DNA from: Cenococcum geophilum 1.58
Lineage: Eukaryota > Ascomycota > Dothideomycetes > Gloniales > Gloniaceae
Length of the DNA stretch: 64,000 nt
Assembly: GCA_001692895.1 (NCBI GenBank)
Contig: KV748226.1
Coordinates: forward strand, 498,329-562,328
Direction of reading: 5' to 3'
This document shows, piece by piece, positions 13,551 through 25,344 of the stretch; position 1 is the stretch's first letter; each line of letters opens with the position of its first letter. The notes below the pieces were generated by a model that ran no database searches, was not told where the DNA came from, and was given only the letters and a program-made list of their open reading frames with translations. Position numbers and translations under genes: made by a program.

Positions 13551-15222
13551 AGGGGCAACCTAGAGGATAGGCTTTATTAATAATATAAACCTAATTATAT
13601 ACGGGCCAACAGCCGTAAAGAATTGTAGAACACTAGAGAAAGCTTAAAATACCTATATAAAATAGGTAAGACAATATAAAGTCTAATTCTTACTAGAGAA
13701 ATACTAGCTAATCTATTTTATAAGAAAACGTAACCAATTTATAGATCTCTAGTATATAATTCACATCTAAGGCTTTAGGGGTTAACTAGTTTAGGGCCTA
13801 AGAGTATTAGGAGTATAGGTAGATAGTAAGCTCTAGTAGAGCGTATATACGGCGTAAGCGGCCTATAAGGGCTAAGTATAGTATATTATATTATCTAGGA
13901 TCGTCAACTCTATATAGGGTCTATACTTCTAGAGGTCACGCCTACTATATATAGCAGTTGTCCGGCTAACTATAACGTATAGGTCTAGTATTTGGGCTAT
14001 TAGAGAATCTAAAAAAGGCCCCCTAAATTACTTCTTAAACCACTCCAAAAGGTCTAAATAGCCTACCTTTAGAGCATAATAGGCGGATATAAGCGAACAG
14101 CTACAGCACTGCTTAAGAAGGAAGCTAATATTCCCCCCCTATAACTATATATTAAAGCCGCTGTAATATAAAGGGCGTAAAAGGAACGCAACTCTAATAT
14201 TACAAAGTATATTAAGATACGCCTAAATAAACTATAGAGAAATCCTAGGGCGCCTTATAGGAGAATAAACCAATAACCCTAAAGTAGGGAAGATATATTA
14301 GAGAAACAGGTAAAAAAAAAGTAAAAGAAGAATAGTGCTGCTTTAGGGCCTAGGCCTATATAGAGGAAAAAGGGAGACGTATAAGAGGCCAGTAATAATA
14401 ATAGTAAGTAAAAAAAAGGAGCTAAAGTAGAGTATAAAAGAACGCTAAGAAACCATCTACCGTAATATAATACTGGCTAGACTAATACTAAAAAGGTATA
14501 TAGGAGTTAAAGGTACAAAGGCTAACTAAGGTAAGAGGAACCTAAGCCGTAGCATGGTTAACGCTATAGGGGGTAAACACTCTAGGGCTCTGAGAAGGCC
14601 TAATAAAGGTAGAAAATATAATAGTAATACTTTTAAGAACAGGAATAATAGGACTAAAAGACTGGCTCTACTAGGTAGGTATTCTAGTAGGTAGCCTAAG
14701 ATGCGAATGTAGTTAGCTAAGACAGACACTAAAATATATAATATTGTTATACCCCTTACACACTAACTAAAAAGTAATACTCTTAGTAGCTAGTATAGAG
14801 AACTATAAGACACTACTCTTAATATAAAAAGGCCTTAAGGCGGTTACCTAGTAGCTTATTAGCTAAAATATACTAAACCAGTTCCGGGTTATAAAGGAAA
14901 TAGTAATAGAGGGTAAGGGGGCGAGTAACGGGCGCCCCCTAATAACTCTATAATAGTAGAGTAAAGTTTATAAATACTAGCGCGTCTATAGGCTTATTAC
15001 GGCAGCAGTGGTTCCTAAGGAGGTCAAAAAGTAAGGTAGTAGGAGCACTATAGGTAACTTGCAGGCGCCTTATAGGCGAGTCCTAAAAGGTGGGGAGATA
15101 GATTACAGGGTTTTCTTAAATAGAGTTTTCTCCCTATATATATATAAGGAGTAGTCCGTGTAGGCCTAATAGGGATCTAAATCGGACGTTAAGCAATAAA
15201 TTATTATTATTTATTATATTAG
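13551..15222 (+). mobile_element. Tad-like LINE, 3' portion (split)
   Basis: Continuation of the LINE interrupted at 5357. The first bases after the Gypsy insertion resume the RT reading with the FINNINLI motif region. RT thumb and the C-terminal part follow to about 15190. The end is an ATT-rich tail (about 15196-15222, AATAAATTATTATTATTTAT), plausible as the LINE 3' terminus. The relic is heavily TA-mutated with stops in all frames. A separate, better preserved LINE tail lies at 15870-16805 on the other strand. Confidence 0.75.
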
Positions 15223-15642
15223 TTCGAGGTTTATAATAAGGGTAATTTATATTATATTAAATTTAAATAGTTATATGCATATTTATAGGGCAAGTAGTAT
15301 TTTAAGTAATAACTTCGGCAATAAGTTATACGGAATTTTAGTATTTCTTTAACCCAGCTAATTAAAAGGTTGTATTATTTTAGCTATTTATATCTAAGTA
15401 TTACCTTATAATACTTTAAGGGTATTATAAATAGGGAAATATATTTAAGGTATTCGCCCATCTATATCTTTTATTTTATTTTATTTTAATATCCGTTATA
15501 TTATACTACGTATAATACTGCGCATGCAGCCTTTAGGCTATGGCGCTATAGTTCTATATATATAAATCCTTTCTAGGCAGCTTAATATGTACTAGTAGCT
15601 ATGTCCTAGTAGTTTATAAATCCCTAAGCTAGGGGTTTACAT
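15223..15642. other. AT-rich sequence, no gene seen
   Basis: Only TA-rich degenerate sequence; no coding similarity or clean terminal repeat recognised. Confidence 0.5.
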
Positions 15643-15863
15643 GTAAGCTTTGCAGAGTGTGGAAATGCATAAACGACTTGATTGTAAATGTAGCTCTAGA
15701 GGCTCTATATATATACACGAAGAGGGTAGAAATAATGGGGTAATAGATAGCTGAAACGGGAACGGTGATCTGCAAGCAATATTGATCTGCAAGTCAATAT
15801 ATAGGGTGGCTGTCTTAGAGCCCTCCAGGTGACGATCTCGACACAGTGTCGGTAGTTGGTTAC
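15643..15863 (+). mobile_element. Short non-autonomous element, copy 1
   Basis: About 221 bp beginning GTAAGCTTTGCAG and ending GGTTAC. It matches the reverse complement of 31592-31824, most clearly over CGACTTGATTGTAAATG and the CTCTATATATATACACGA segment. The middle differs between the copies. No coding capacity. No clean target duplication is visible at this copy, while the second copy has one. Likely a MITE-like or other small non-autonomous family; class unknown. Confidence 0.65.
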
Positions 15864-15869
15864 ATTACA

Positions 15870-16805
15870 GCTTCCTAGTAAGATACTAGGTTGCTAACAA
15901 CTATTAGGTAGTAAGAAAACGATAGAAAAATAGTAGAGAAAATTGGAGTAAAATCATAAATAATCCTAACGCCTGTCCCTGTCCTTTTTTATAGTTTATT
16001 TCTATCCTTTTGTTTTTTATAGTCTATCTACTAGGACTTTTAGTAGGAGTTGCCTCCTTCTAGAGATCCTTCTGCTCTTAGCCACTTCCCAGTAGCTATT
16101 TTTGTCCTACTTAAGAATAAAAAAAGCGCCCTTCTTCCTTTCTTTGTACAAAAAAGCTTCTCTAAGGAGAGAGAAGAGCCTATTTGTCTTTATATTTCCT
16201 TTCTATCTTCCCAATGTAGTCTGCATTCTAGTAAGAGGTGCGTAGGGGTTTGTACCGCGGTATAGTCCTTAAAGCATCTACCTTCTTTATCCTTCCCTAT
16301 TGTTTTAGAGAAGGATTTAAAGAAGCCTTTTTCTAGTTTTAGTTGAAAGAAAGCTGATTGTAGCTTTTTAGGATATTTATCCTTAGTGGCTTTAAAAGAG
16401 AAAGGGTATTTCCTTTACAGATTCTAGTATAGTGTTTCCTTTGCTTTTATTCTGTTGCTAATTGTTTTTTCACTATTCTAGTATCTTTTCTCTTGCTTGT
16501 TTCCTAGGTGGGCTAGGGAAGAATAAGAAGATTGTATTTTTCTTCTAGAGAGGCCCTTTTTAGCTAGTTTATCTGCTATTTCATTTCCGTAAATTCCTAG
16601 GTGGCTAGGGACCCAATAGAAGTTAATAGAGATATTCTTGCTAGCTAGATAGGAACAGCTTTGCGTAATTTTAAAGACTAGTTCTTGCCCTCCTGTAAGA
16701 GAATTAAGCTGTAATCTCTTAATAGCCGCTTGGCTATCTATAAAGATATAAACTTGTTTCTCTTCTAGTCTTTATTGTTTTAGGTGTTCTAGGGCCCTAT
16801 AATCT
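15870..16805 (-). mobile_element. LINE 3' fragment with RNase H domain, weakly mutated
   Basis: Read on the minus strand from about 16805 downward, this encodes a type I RNase H domain of a non-LTR element. Readable blocks are VYIFIDSQAAIKRLQLNSL near 16750-16690 and the late motif INFYWVPSHLGIYGNEIADK near 16630-16570. Downstream, toward 16210, a Cys/His-rich stretch resembles the C-terminal zinc knuckle of Tad-like ORF2. A few stops interrupt it, far fewer than in the surrounding elements. The left end at about 15870 abuts the short element; the right end at about 16805 is a sharp change to heavily TA-mutated Gypsy sequence. It is 5' truncated, as is common for LINEs. Confidence 0.75.
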
Positions 16806-18609
16806 ATATCCTTATAAGGGCGTAGTATATTAGTTTACCGTGTATTAAAGGCTTACTATTAAAGCCTTATAGGCCTTAGGGCTTATTAAGTTTCTTTAAA
16901 TTTAAGTATTAAGTTTTCGCGTAGTTTATATTAATAAAGCCTATACTAGTAGCTCCGCTATCTATAAGGATTTATACTTCCTTTTATTTTCTAAGTATTT
17001 AAATTTCGCCGAGTATATTAAGGAAGTTATATTATATATTAGCGCTAAAAAAGCCTAAATACTTATACTCTTCCACTTCTTATCCTAAGGCGCAACTTAG
17101 CCCTAAGATAATTTATTTTCTAAGTTAACTAAAGGTAAGATACTTTATAGCAACCGAGTATAATTTATAAAATAAGTATAATTTAAGGACTAAGAGGAGC
17201 TACGGCGGACCTTTTTAAAAGGGTAAGTTTGGCAATTCCTTTAAATATATCCCTTTTTCCATATCTAAAATATTCTCTATTTACGGCTTATATTCTTTGT
17301 TTATTAGTTCCTAAGGGTATATAGGATTAGGTAGCATTAAGGTCTATAGGGTTATATATAGGGCTTTTAGGTCTTAGAGATAGATTACACTTTAGGGTAT
17401 ATACTAGTTTCATAAAGTTTTAAACGCGAGGTATAGTTAGCTTTAGGGAACGAGTCTATTTATTATATTAAAGGTCCTTATTAATTTATTAATATATTAT
17501 AGCAAATTTAGGTAAATCCTTTAGTAGTTCTCTACCTACTAACTATACTCTAATTTTATCTAAAATAGCTTAGCGGAGAGTAGTAACTCTAGCGGCTTTA
17601 TTTTAATCTAGTTTATTAATAAGGCCTAAAAATTCTAAAAAAAAGCTAGTAAAGTCTTAGTTCCGTTATTATAGGTTTTTAAGTTTAGTAATAGCTATAA
17701 ATTCGCGGCTAGTGTTATTATATATTCGTTCTAGTAAAGAAATAAAGATTTTAAAATTAATAAAGGTACCGTTATAAAAGAATAGGTCTATAGTTCGTAT
17801 AGCGTCTTTACTTAAATAAGATATTCTATAGCTAATCTTACTAGCTTTAGTAGGGTATTAGTTATAATTTATTAAAAGTTTAAGACGGAGCTTAGTTATA
17901 AAGGGACGTAGGTTATTTTAATTTCTATTAAACATTAGAGGGTTAGGGAGCTTTTTAGATTTTATAGTAGGTATTAGGTTTATTATAGGTATAGATTAAG
18001 CTACTATTACTAGTTTAGGATTTATATTTAATAGGTCGGGTTTATATATAGTTATTTTAATTTCGTTTATAGGTGTTACTATTAGGGTCTTTAACGTAAG
18101 TACTTTAGCGTCATAGAGTTCTTTATATATTGCTTTAATTAATTACTAATACTAAGCTTTTAGTATAGTTCGTTACTAGGCCAAGGCATCTATAAAGGAC
18201 TATTATATTATAGTTATTTATTCCCTAACTAGGGCTCTAATAGTTAACGTAGTAGATTTAAGTTTATTTACTATTTTAAGGGTATTAATATTAACGTAAT
18301 ATAATATAAGGGCGCGGAGAGACTTTAGGGAAGATTTAAAGGAATAATATAAATTCTATCTAAATCTAAGGGTATATAGCTCTCGCTAAGAACAAGACGT
18401 TACGTAAAGAAGAGAAAGGAATAATAAGAGAATTATATAATTAAATAGTTAGGGGCTTAGTGGTTAATATATGCGTATATACACACGCGGTCTTTAAAAA
18501 ACTTTAGTAAAATTTAATTAATCTAGCAGAATTCGGTTAAAGCGTCGGAATTTATCTGTTGAGTGTTTCACTAAGACATTCCTACTATAACTGGGCTAGT
18601 CCCGTTATA
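16806..18609 (-). mobile_element. Gypsy LTR element, 5' half, fossil
   Basis: Minus-strand relic holding an LTR (about 18290-18609), a gag-like region (about 18240 down to 17000) and a protease-like region (about 16970-16870). It stops near 16806 without pol, so the rest is missing or displaced. The LTR is related to the one at 29432-29762, including the AACGGGACTAGCC start. Heavily TA-mutated, many breaks, old. Confidence 0.7.
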
Positions 18610-19509
18610 GTCGCTATATGGCTAAAAAGACACGGAGTGCTTACGAACTTATTTATAAGCGTGGCGGGATCTAATGTATATACTCTTACATTAATCTGCT
18701 TTAATTATACCGGCTAATAGTTAATTACGCTTATTAGTAATAATCTTTTTAGCTTAACTAAAGGCTTATTTGTATATAGAGCTTATTACCAGTATAAAGA
18801 ATATATTAAGAGCAATCTTAGTAACTGTTAGATAAAGGATTTAACTAATTTTAAGCCGCTAGTTAAGTGGATTAGAAATAACGTCGTTCCGCTTATAGCC
18901 GTTATTAGAACTAATCTTAATAAACTTAAGGCCTGCGTTATAGTAGTAGTTAAGCTTACTAGTAAGCTTAATACGATTTAAATTACGCTTTAAGGAAGTA
19001 AGGCTCTTATCTATAACTGAGGACTATATATATTTATTAGCTAAATTATTATTAGATTTATAAGGAACCTTTCTACGTTATAGTTTAACTAGTTCTTTAT
19101 CTTCTTTATCTACCTACTTATTAATATAGTTATTAAATAGAGTCTCTATACACTGCTCGGCGTACTTCTACTACTAGGGCTACCGTTTCCACTTATTGCA
19201 AAAGTAGGCGCGTTTAAGAGATAGATAAAGGATTACTGTAACAAAATAGTAAGGGCTCTTGGCCTTCATTTTATTAAAATATTTATTAATCTTTTAGATA
19301 GCTATATTAACGCCTAATTTAAGAAAGGAGTTGTATTTATTCTTAAGGCTCTATTAAGTTCGCTAGAAGATTTAATAAAGGGGCTCTATATTAGTAATTA
19401 ACTCCTATAGAGCGCTATATAAGCCTTTAATACTAGGACTATTAGCATCGCCTTTTATACGCTTAGTGGCTAATATAAAAGGCTTTAAGATCTTAATAAG
19501 CTACTTTAC
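18610..19509 (-). mobile_element. hAT-family DNA transposon relic
   Basis: On the minus strand (read from about 19480 to 18740) the translation resembles hAT transposase. There is a block with NKYFNKMKAKSPYYFVTVIL followed by LKRAYFCNKWKR near 19300-19190. A C-terminal dimerisation-like block reads TVTKIALNIFFILVISS near 18840-18790, the expected order for hAT proteins. Many stops interrupt it. Neither terminal inverted repeats nor an 8-bp duplication could be fixed, because both sides abut LTR-type fragments (LTR to the left ending at 18609, LTR start at 19510 to the right). Confidence 0.7.
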
Positions 19510-19879
19510 TGTAACGGAATTCCCTAGAAGGTACATATCAGATGAGATAGAAGGAGGTCTTATCTATATTCTAGAAGGAGGTCTCACCTATATTCTATCT
19601 ATGTTTTAGAAGACATGGTCAGACAAATAAGGGGCAAAGGGTTTTGCTAGCGTCTTAGAAAGATTATATAGGGAGCTAGTTCTCCTCTAGAGAAGAACTA
19701 GTAATTAGTCTCTAAATAGAAGTAGTTAAAAGCATTTATCCTTTAATACGTGAAACTTATTTTACCTTTAACTTACCTTCTATTTACCTTTAACTTACCT
19801 TCTACTTACTGGTGATACTGTTAATTAGATAATCATACGTTCTAATTAGGCTGGCCTCTTATAATTCTAATTGCTTACA
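19510..19879 (+). repeat. 5' LTR of the large Gypsy element
   Basis: About 370 bp, starting TGTAACGG and ending GCTTACA. It contains short direct repeats (AGAAGGAGGTCT twice near 19550-19585, and TTTACCTTTAACTTACCTTCTA twice near 19760-19805). No second copy was found in the window, so the ends rest on the TG..CA rule and on gag starting just downstream. Confidence 0.6.
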
Positions 19880-22800
19880 ATCCGTTAGGAACGTACGGCT
19901 ATTAATTAACGATAATGAACTCTACTCCTATACCCTACGAAGTAACGCCCTCACCGTAAGAGGCTTAAAGAGTCTCCCCAGAGGAGCGCATTCCCTCTTC
20001 CTATAAAGAAGCCACGGCTAGTCCGTCTAACCTTACGAGACCCTTAGGAATGATTACCGCTAGAGAGTTATTGGAGCGGTCGCTATACGAGACCCTATAA
20101 AAAACAAAGAAGTTGGAGATATAATTAAGATAAGTATATTAAGACTACTAAGAACAATTATAAGGATAATTAGGGGAAGTATAGATACCCTAGACACGAA
20201 GCGGACTTAAAGGGGTAACGCTATACTATGCTATAACATTAGAAAAACCTAAATTCCGTATAAAGGAACCTAATAAGTACTATAGTGATAGTCTTTAGAA
20301 CTATAATCGTTTTATCTAATAATACGAAACTAAGTTTTAGCTAGATTTAAAATATTACTCTAACAAGTATAATTAGACACTAATTGCTTCTACCTTCCTA
20401 CATAGCACCGTTAAGAGTTCATGGACACGCTATAAGAAGAAACTTACTACACCCCTTAAATTTAGCGAACTTAGGACCTAGTTAGTTAATTAGGTCCAAG
20501 ACCCTACTAATTAAGGGATAGACTATAACTAGCAATACTATAACGCCAAACAGCGGGATAATTAAACTGTGGTCTAGTTTGTAAACTACTTAAAAGAACT
20601 AGAAGACAATATACCCTACTTAAATCTATAGGATAACGCTATATAACTTCACTAGCTACTCGCTAAGCTATAACCTAAGATTTAACAGGCTATATAAGAG
20701 AAGGGCGAAATTCCTACCTCTTAAGAAAAGCTTATCTCTAAAGCTACTCGGATCGAAAGTGCTAAAAGAGACTATTTAGGCAAGCGAAAGGAACGAGACG
20801 CTAATAATAAAGAGCGTAGGACTAGACCTAGCTTTAATAATAGGGGTAGATTCTGACCTAACCGCTCTGCGGAAAGACAACGCGAGCAGGCCTCGCAGCC
20901 CTAGAGCAACGCTAGTTAACCCTAAAATAATAATGGGCAGAGACCTAATCCGCAAGAGGGGAACCGGAAGACACGCACCTGTTATAACTACGGCAAGAAG
21001 GGCCATATAAGCCGCTTCTACCGGCAGAAGAAGTAAGAGTCGGCTTAATTGGGAAAAGAGACAGCCTAGTAGATCTTTACTCCCTTATACTAGGCTAGTA
21101 AGAGAAGGAGGGAGTAAACTACCACATGGTTATTCCTGTCTCTATTTAAGTTAATAATAAATAGGTGACGTAAGACTGCCTTATGGACAGCGGCGCGAGT
21201 ATAGGGTTTATTTCTTAATTACTAGTAAAAGAATTAGATTTGGACCTTAGCGGCTTACAGGTGCGCACTATTTGAAGTATTAGAGGCTACCGGATTCCAT
21301 ACTACGGGGAATAGGCTTTTTCCGTAGCCAGCTAGGACCGTAATAGTCTATAGGATATATAGGAGATGCGCTTCTATGCCGCAGAAATTAAGGGGTATAA
21401 CCTTGTTTTGGGATACCTATAGCTTCGCTAAGTCAATCCGGATATTAATTGGCCTTTAGCCTTGTATTAATATCGGAAGTCTTAACCGCGCATTATAGTC
21501 GAAAATTAAGAGACTTTCTTAAACTATATGTAAGAAGAAGGGTAGGTATATGCCATATATGCCACTCTTGACACTAAGAACGGGGATATAGGATATTCAT
21601 TTTCGGATGTCCAGCTATATGTAGTTAAGGAATTAGAGATTCTATAGGAATATATAGACTTAGAGGATATTTCTAGTAAAGAGGCTGCATAAACCTTACC
21701 TAACCCTATATTAGTTAAGCACGAGATAGATATAGGGGATAAATAACCTCCTTTTGGACCGCTATATAACCTATTAGAAAATAAGCTGGTAGTACTACGT
21801 TAATATATAGTAGACAATCTTTAGAGAGGATAGATTTGGCCCTCTATAAGCCCGGCAGGGGCGCCGATTATATTTATACCTAAGAAGGACGGGACCCTTC
21901 GCCTCTATATTAACTATTAGGCGCTAAATAAGATTACTATAAAGAATCGCTACCCGTTACCCTTAATAGGGGAGCTTATTAATAGGCTGTTGGGCGCAAA
22001 AATATTTACAAAATTAAATCTAAAAGATATATACTATCGAATCCGGATTAAAGCCGGCGATAAGTGGAAAACGGCGTTCTAAACATAGTACGGCCACTTT
22101 AAGTACCTAATAATGCCATTTGGGCTCACTAACGCACTAGCGATATTTTAGGCCTATATTAATAAGGTATTATTAGGCCTATTGGACACGATATATATAG
22201 TCTACCTTAATGACATTATAGTCTACTCTAATGACTATAAAGCATATACGTACCACGTGCGAATAGTACTAGAAAAACTGCGGGAATATAAGCTCTATAT
22301 AAACCTAAAAAAGTGCACGTTCTATGCTACTAGTATTAATTTTTTGGGCTTTATTGTTAGTGTTAACGGAGTATTAATAGAGAAAAGTTGGGTGGACGCT
22401 ATTAGGGAATGGCCCTACCTTATAACATTTAGAGAAGTATAGGTTTTCTTAGGCACGGCGAACTTCTACCGAACGTTTATTATTTACTACTTATAAGTAA
22501 TACTCCCAATTATTAATCTACTAAAAGGATCTAAGAATAGTAGGAAGTTAGGACCCTTTATATTTAGGGAAGCTATTAAGCAGGCTATGGACCGGTTAAA
22601 GGATTTATTTACGTTAGCGCCTATCCTAATATACTTCTGCTAGGAGCTACGTATATACCTTAAAATAGATACATCCGGCTTTACCCTAGGGGCAATTATA
22701 TCTTAATTAAAAGACGGAAAATAGCATCCTGTGGCGTTTTGGTTAAGGAAAATAACCCCTATAAAGCAGCGTTATATAACGCACGACTAGGAGCTACTCG

Positions 22801-25344
22801 TAATAATCGCAGTAATAAAGTATTAGTGACATTATTATATAGGAAGTAATTATCCTATTAAAGTCCTTATAGACCATAATAACCTAAAATACTTTATAAC
22901 TATAAAGGTGTTAAGTAGTTGATAAGCTAGGTAGGCAGAGGCACTATTACAGTACGATTTTAAGATTACGTACTGCCTAGGAAAGACAAATCCTGCTAAT
23001 GGGTTATTAAGACGTCTGGATTATAAGATAGGGAGGATCTAGGACAGCATAGGGGAAATAATCCCTATATTGCAAAATTTGCTTAGGAAGAAAGAAGACT
23101 CTTTCCCTAGAACTATAGAATTTCGTAGTAGGGTAGAGGTCCTAGTAATGCAGCTGCAAAGCGACATAATTATAGAGCTGTAGGATATAGTTATAGACCA
23201 GGTTATAAACCAAGCAGATGTTATAAAGTTGGCATACCCTAAAATTAGCGAGAATTCTATAGGATGTGCTAGAGGTGTTACGGCACCTTTAACTTAACGG
23301 CGTATTAGCTGTGAGTTCTTAGATCTAAGGGGGATAGGCGAGATACCTATCTACAGTGTGGTATACTATATAACGGCAGGAAAATCTGCTAGCACTAATA
23401 GTTCGAAACGTCTCGTGCCACGCCTTAAGTCTATAATAGCGGCAGGCAAAATGGAAGCAAGCGATCTATACAAAACCTTTCTGGATCTTCTTCTTTAAGC
23501 TTAATAAAGGGACGCCTTCGCCTCTAGGGAGAGGTAGAAAGATATAGTAGAGACTAACTTAGCCGGAGTTACTAAGAAGCTATAGCAGCAAGACTAAAAG
23601 GGTCTGTTGCGCTTTAAGGGTGCTACATATATCCTAAAGGACTAAGTAATTTAAGATAAAATTCTAAAGGTCTTCTATAATAACCCTCTTAGGGGTTATT
23701 ACGGTGCTAATAGAACCCTTAAGGCCGTTTAAAGGAAATACTTTTAGAACGGAATGTCTAAAGAGGTTAAGGACTATATATTAAGGTGTAATACGTGCCA
23801 AAGGATACAGATATCCAGGCATCGCCTATATAGCGAGTTATTAGTGCTTCCTATTCTATAGGGACCCATATTAGAATTAATAATGGATTTTATTATAGGC
23901 TTACCCCCTACTAAGACAAGAACTAGAGAGGTTGCTAACGCTATCTTAGTAATCGTTAATAGGTATACAAAGTTTTTAGGATACTTTGCTGTTATAATAA
24001 TGATTATAGTAGCAGAACTGGCAGACCTGTTTTTGGAACGGTGGCTTTTGTTTGGCACACTAAGGGGAATCGTGTCTGATAGAGGCACCGTATTTAATAG
24101 TGCATTTTAGTCTTTATTCTATCTCTTATTGAAAATACGGCGAAGGATAAGTATTGCCTTTTACCCGCAAATAGATAGGCAAACAGAGCGTTTAAATACG
24201 TTGTTAGAACACTACCTCCGCTGCTATATTAATTATTAACAGGATAATTGGACATTGTGGTTAGCTTTAGCGCAGCATATATATAATATAAGCATCTATA
24301 GTAGTACAAAAATAACCCCTTATAAAGCATTGTTTGGGGTAAAAGCAAATAACCCCTAGAACGTTAAGGACATTATTCCTAAAAGAGAGGCATTAACAGC
24401 GTCCGAAAGAATTAAGCAAATAAGAATTCGCAGAGAGGAACTTGAAAAGTACTTGCTAGACGCCTAGGCTGTGCAAAAAAGGTACTATGACGAAAAATAT
24501 ATGCCGAAAGAATTTAAGATAGGAGACGAAGTCTTACTATTTATAAAAAATATCCGAATAAAACGCATTAAGAAGAAGCTAGATTACTAATGGCTTGGAC
24601 CCTTTAAGATAGTTAAAAAAACTAAAGAAAACTAAGCCTATAAATTGGAATTACCGAAATCTTATCTAATATATCCCACATTTTATGTTTCCTTACTAGA
24701 GCTATACCGGAGAAGAAATAGTGCGGAACCGCCCCCACCTAGTAAAATTAATAAGGAACTAAAATGGAATATAGAAGATATTTTAGACTAAAGATAGCGC
24801 TAGAAGAAGCGCGAATTTTTAGTTTATTGGGAAGGATACTCCTAGGCGCATAACAGTTGGGAACTTAAGGAGTACCTTTGGCCGGGATGCGACACCGTAA
24901 TTAAAACCTTCCTAAGAACTAAAGGTAAAGACTTAGAAATGGTTCCGAATATACTATAGGTAAAGTAATAGGGAAGACCCTATAAATTAAAACCATAGGA
25001 TTAAGTATAGGCATTAAGAACGGAAACGTTTCGCTATTATAATAGGGATCCTAGAATCCTGTAAGAGGAAGTCTATAGGGATCTATAGGAGAACCACTAG
25101 GGATACTGTTTAAAGAAGACGCTGTATAAGAAGAAGTAGTAGCACTATAAGAAGTGGCCTTGGGGATTTAGTAAGATCCCCTAGGGATAAAAGGAGAGTA
25201 TCTGGCCTGGTACTGGAGATACGTAGTAGAGTTAATGGTACGAAGAGGAGTAAAAGGATAGCCTATGAAGAATTAGAAATTTTAAGGAATTGTAAGGCAC
25301 CTATAGGAATATTACCCGTTTATTATATATAGGGATTATAGTAG
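19510..25344 (+). mobile_element. Large Gypsy (chromodomain) LTR element lacking its 3' end, fossil
   Basis: Plus-strand element. It has a 5' LTR at 19510-19879, gag from about 19915 with a zinc-knuckle region near 20970-21030, protease-like region near 21170-21260, reverse transcriptase about 21830-22440, RNase H about 22640-22990, integrase about 23690-24400 and a chromodomain-like region about 24770-24900. It is one of the better readable elements but still broken many times. No matching 3' LTR is found in the window; similarity ends near 25345, where a fragment of another Gypsy family begins in the opposite orientation. Confidence 0.85.

Noticed and set aside
16050-16265. Plus-strand 71-codon frame
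   Set aside because: Antisense to the LINE fragment; no own features.
22182-24110. Longer open stretches as domesticated host genes
   Set aside because: They are the readable parts of reverse transcriptase and integrase regions of a dead Gypsy element with no host-gene context.
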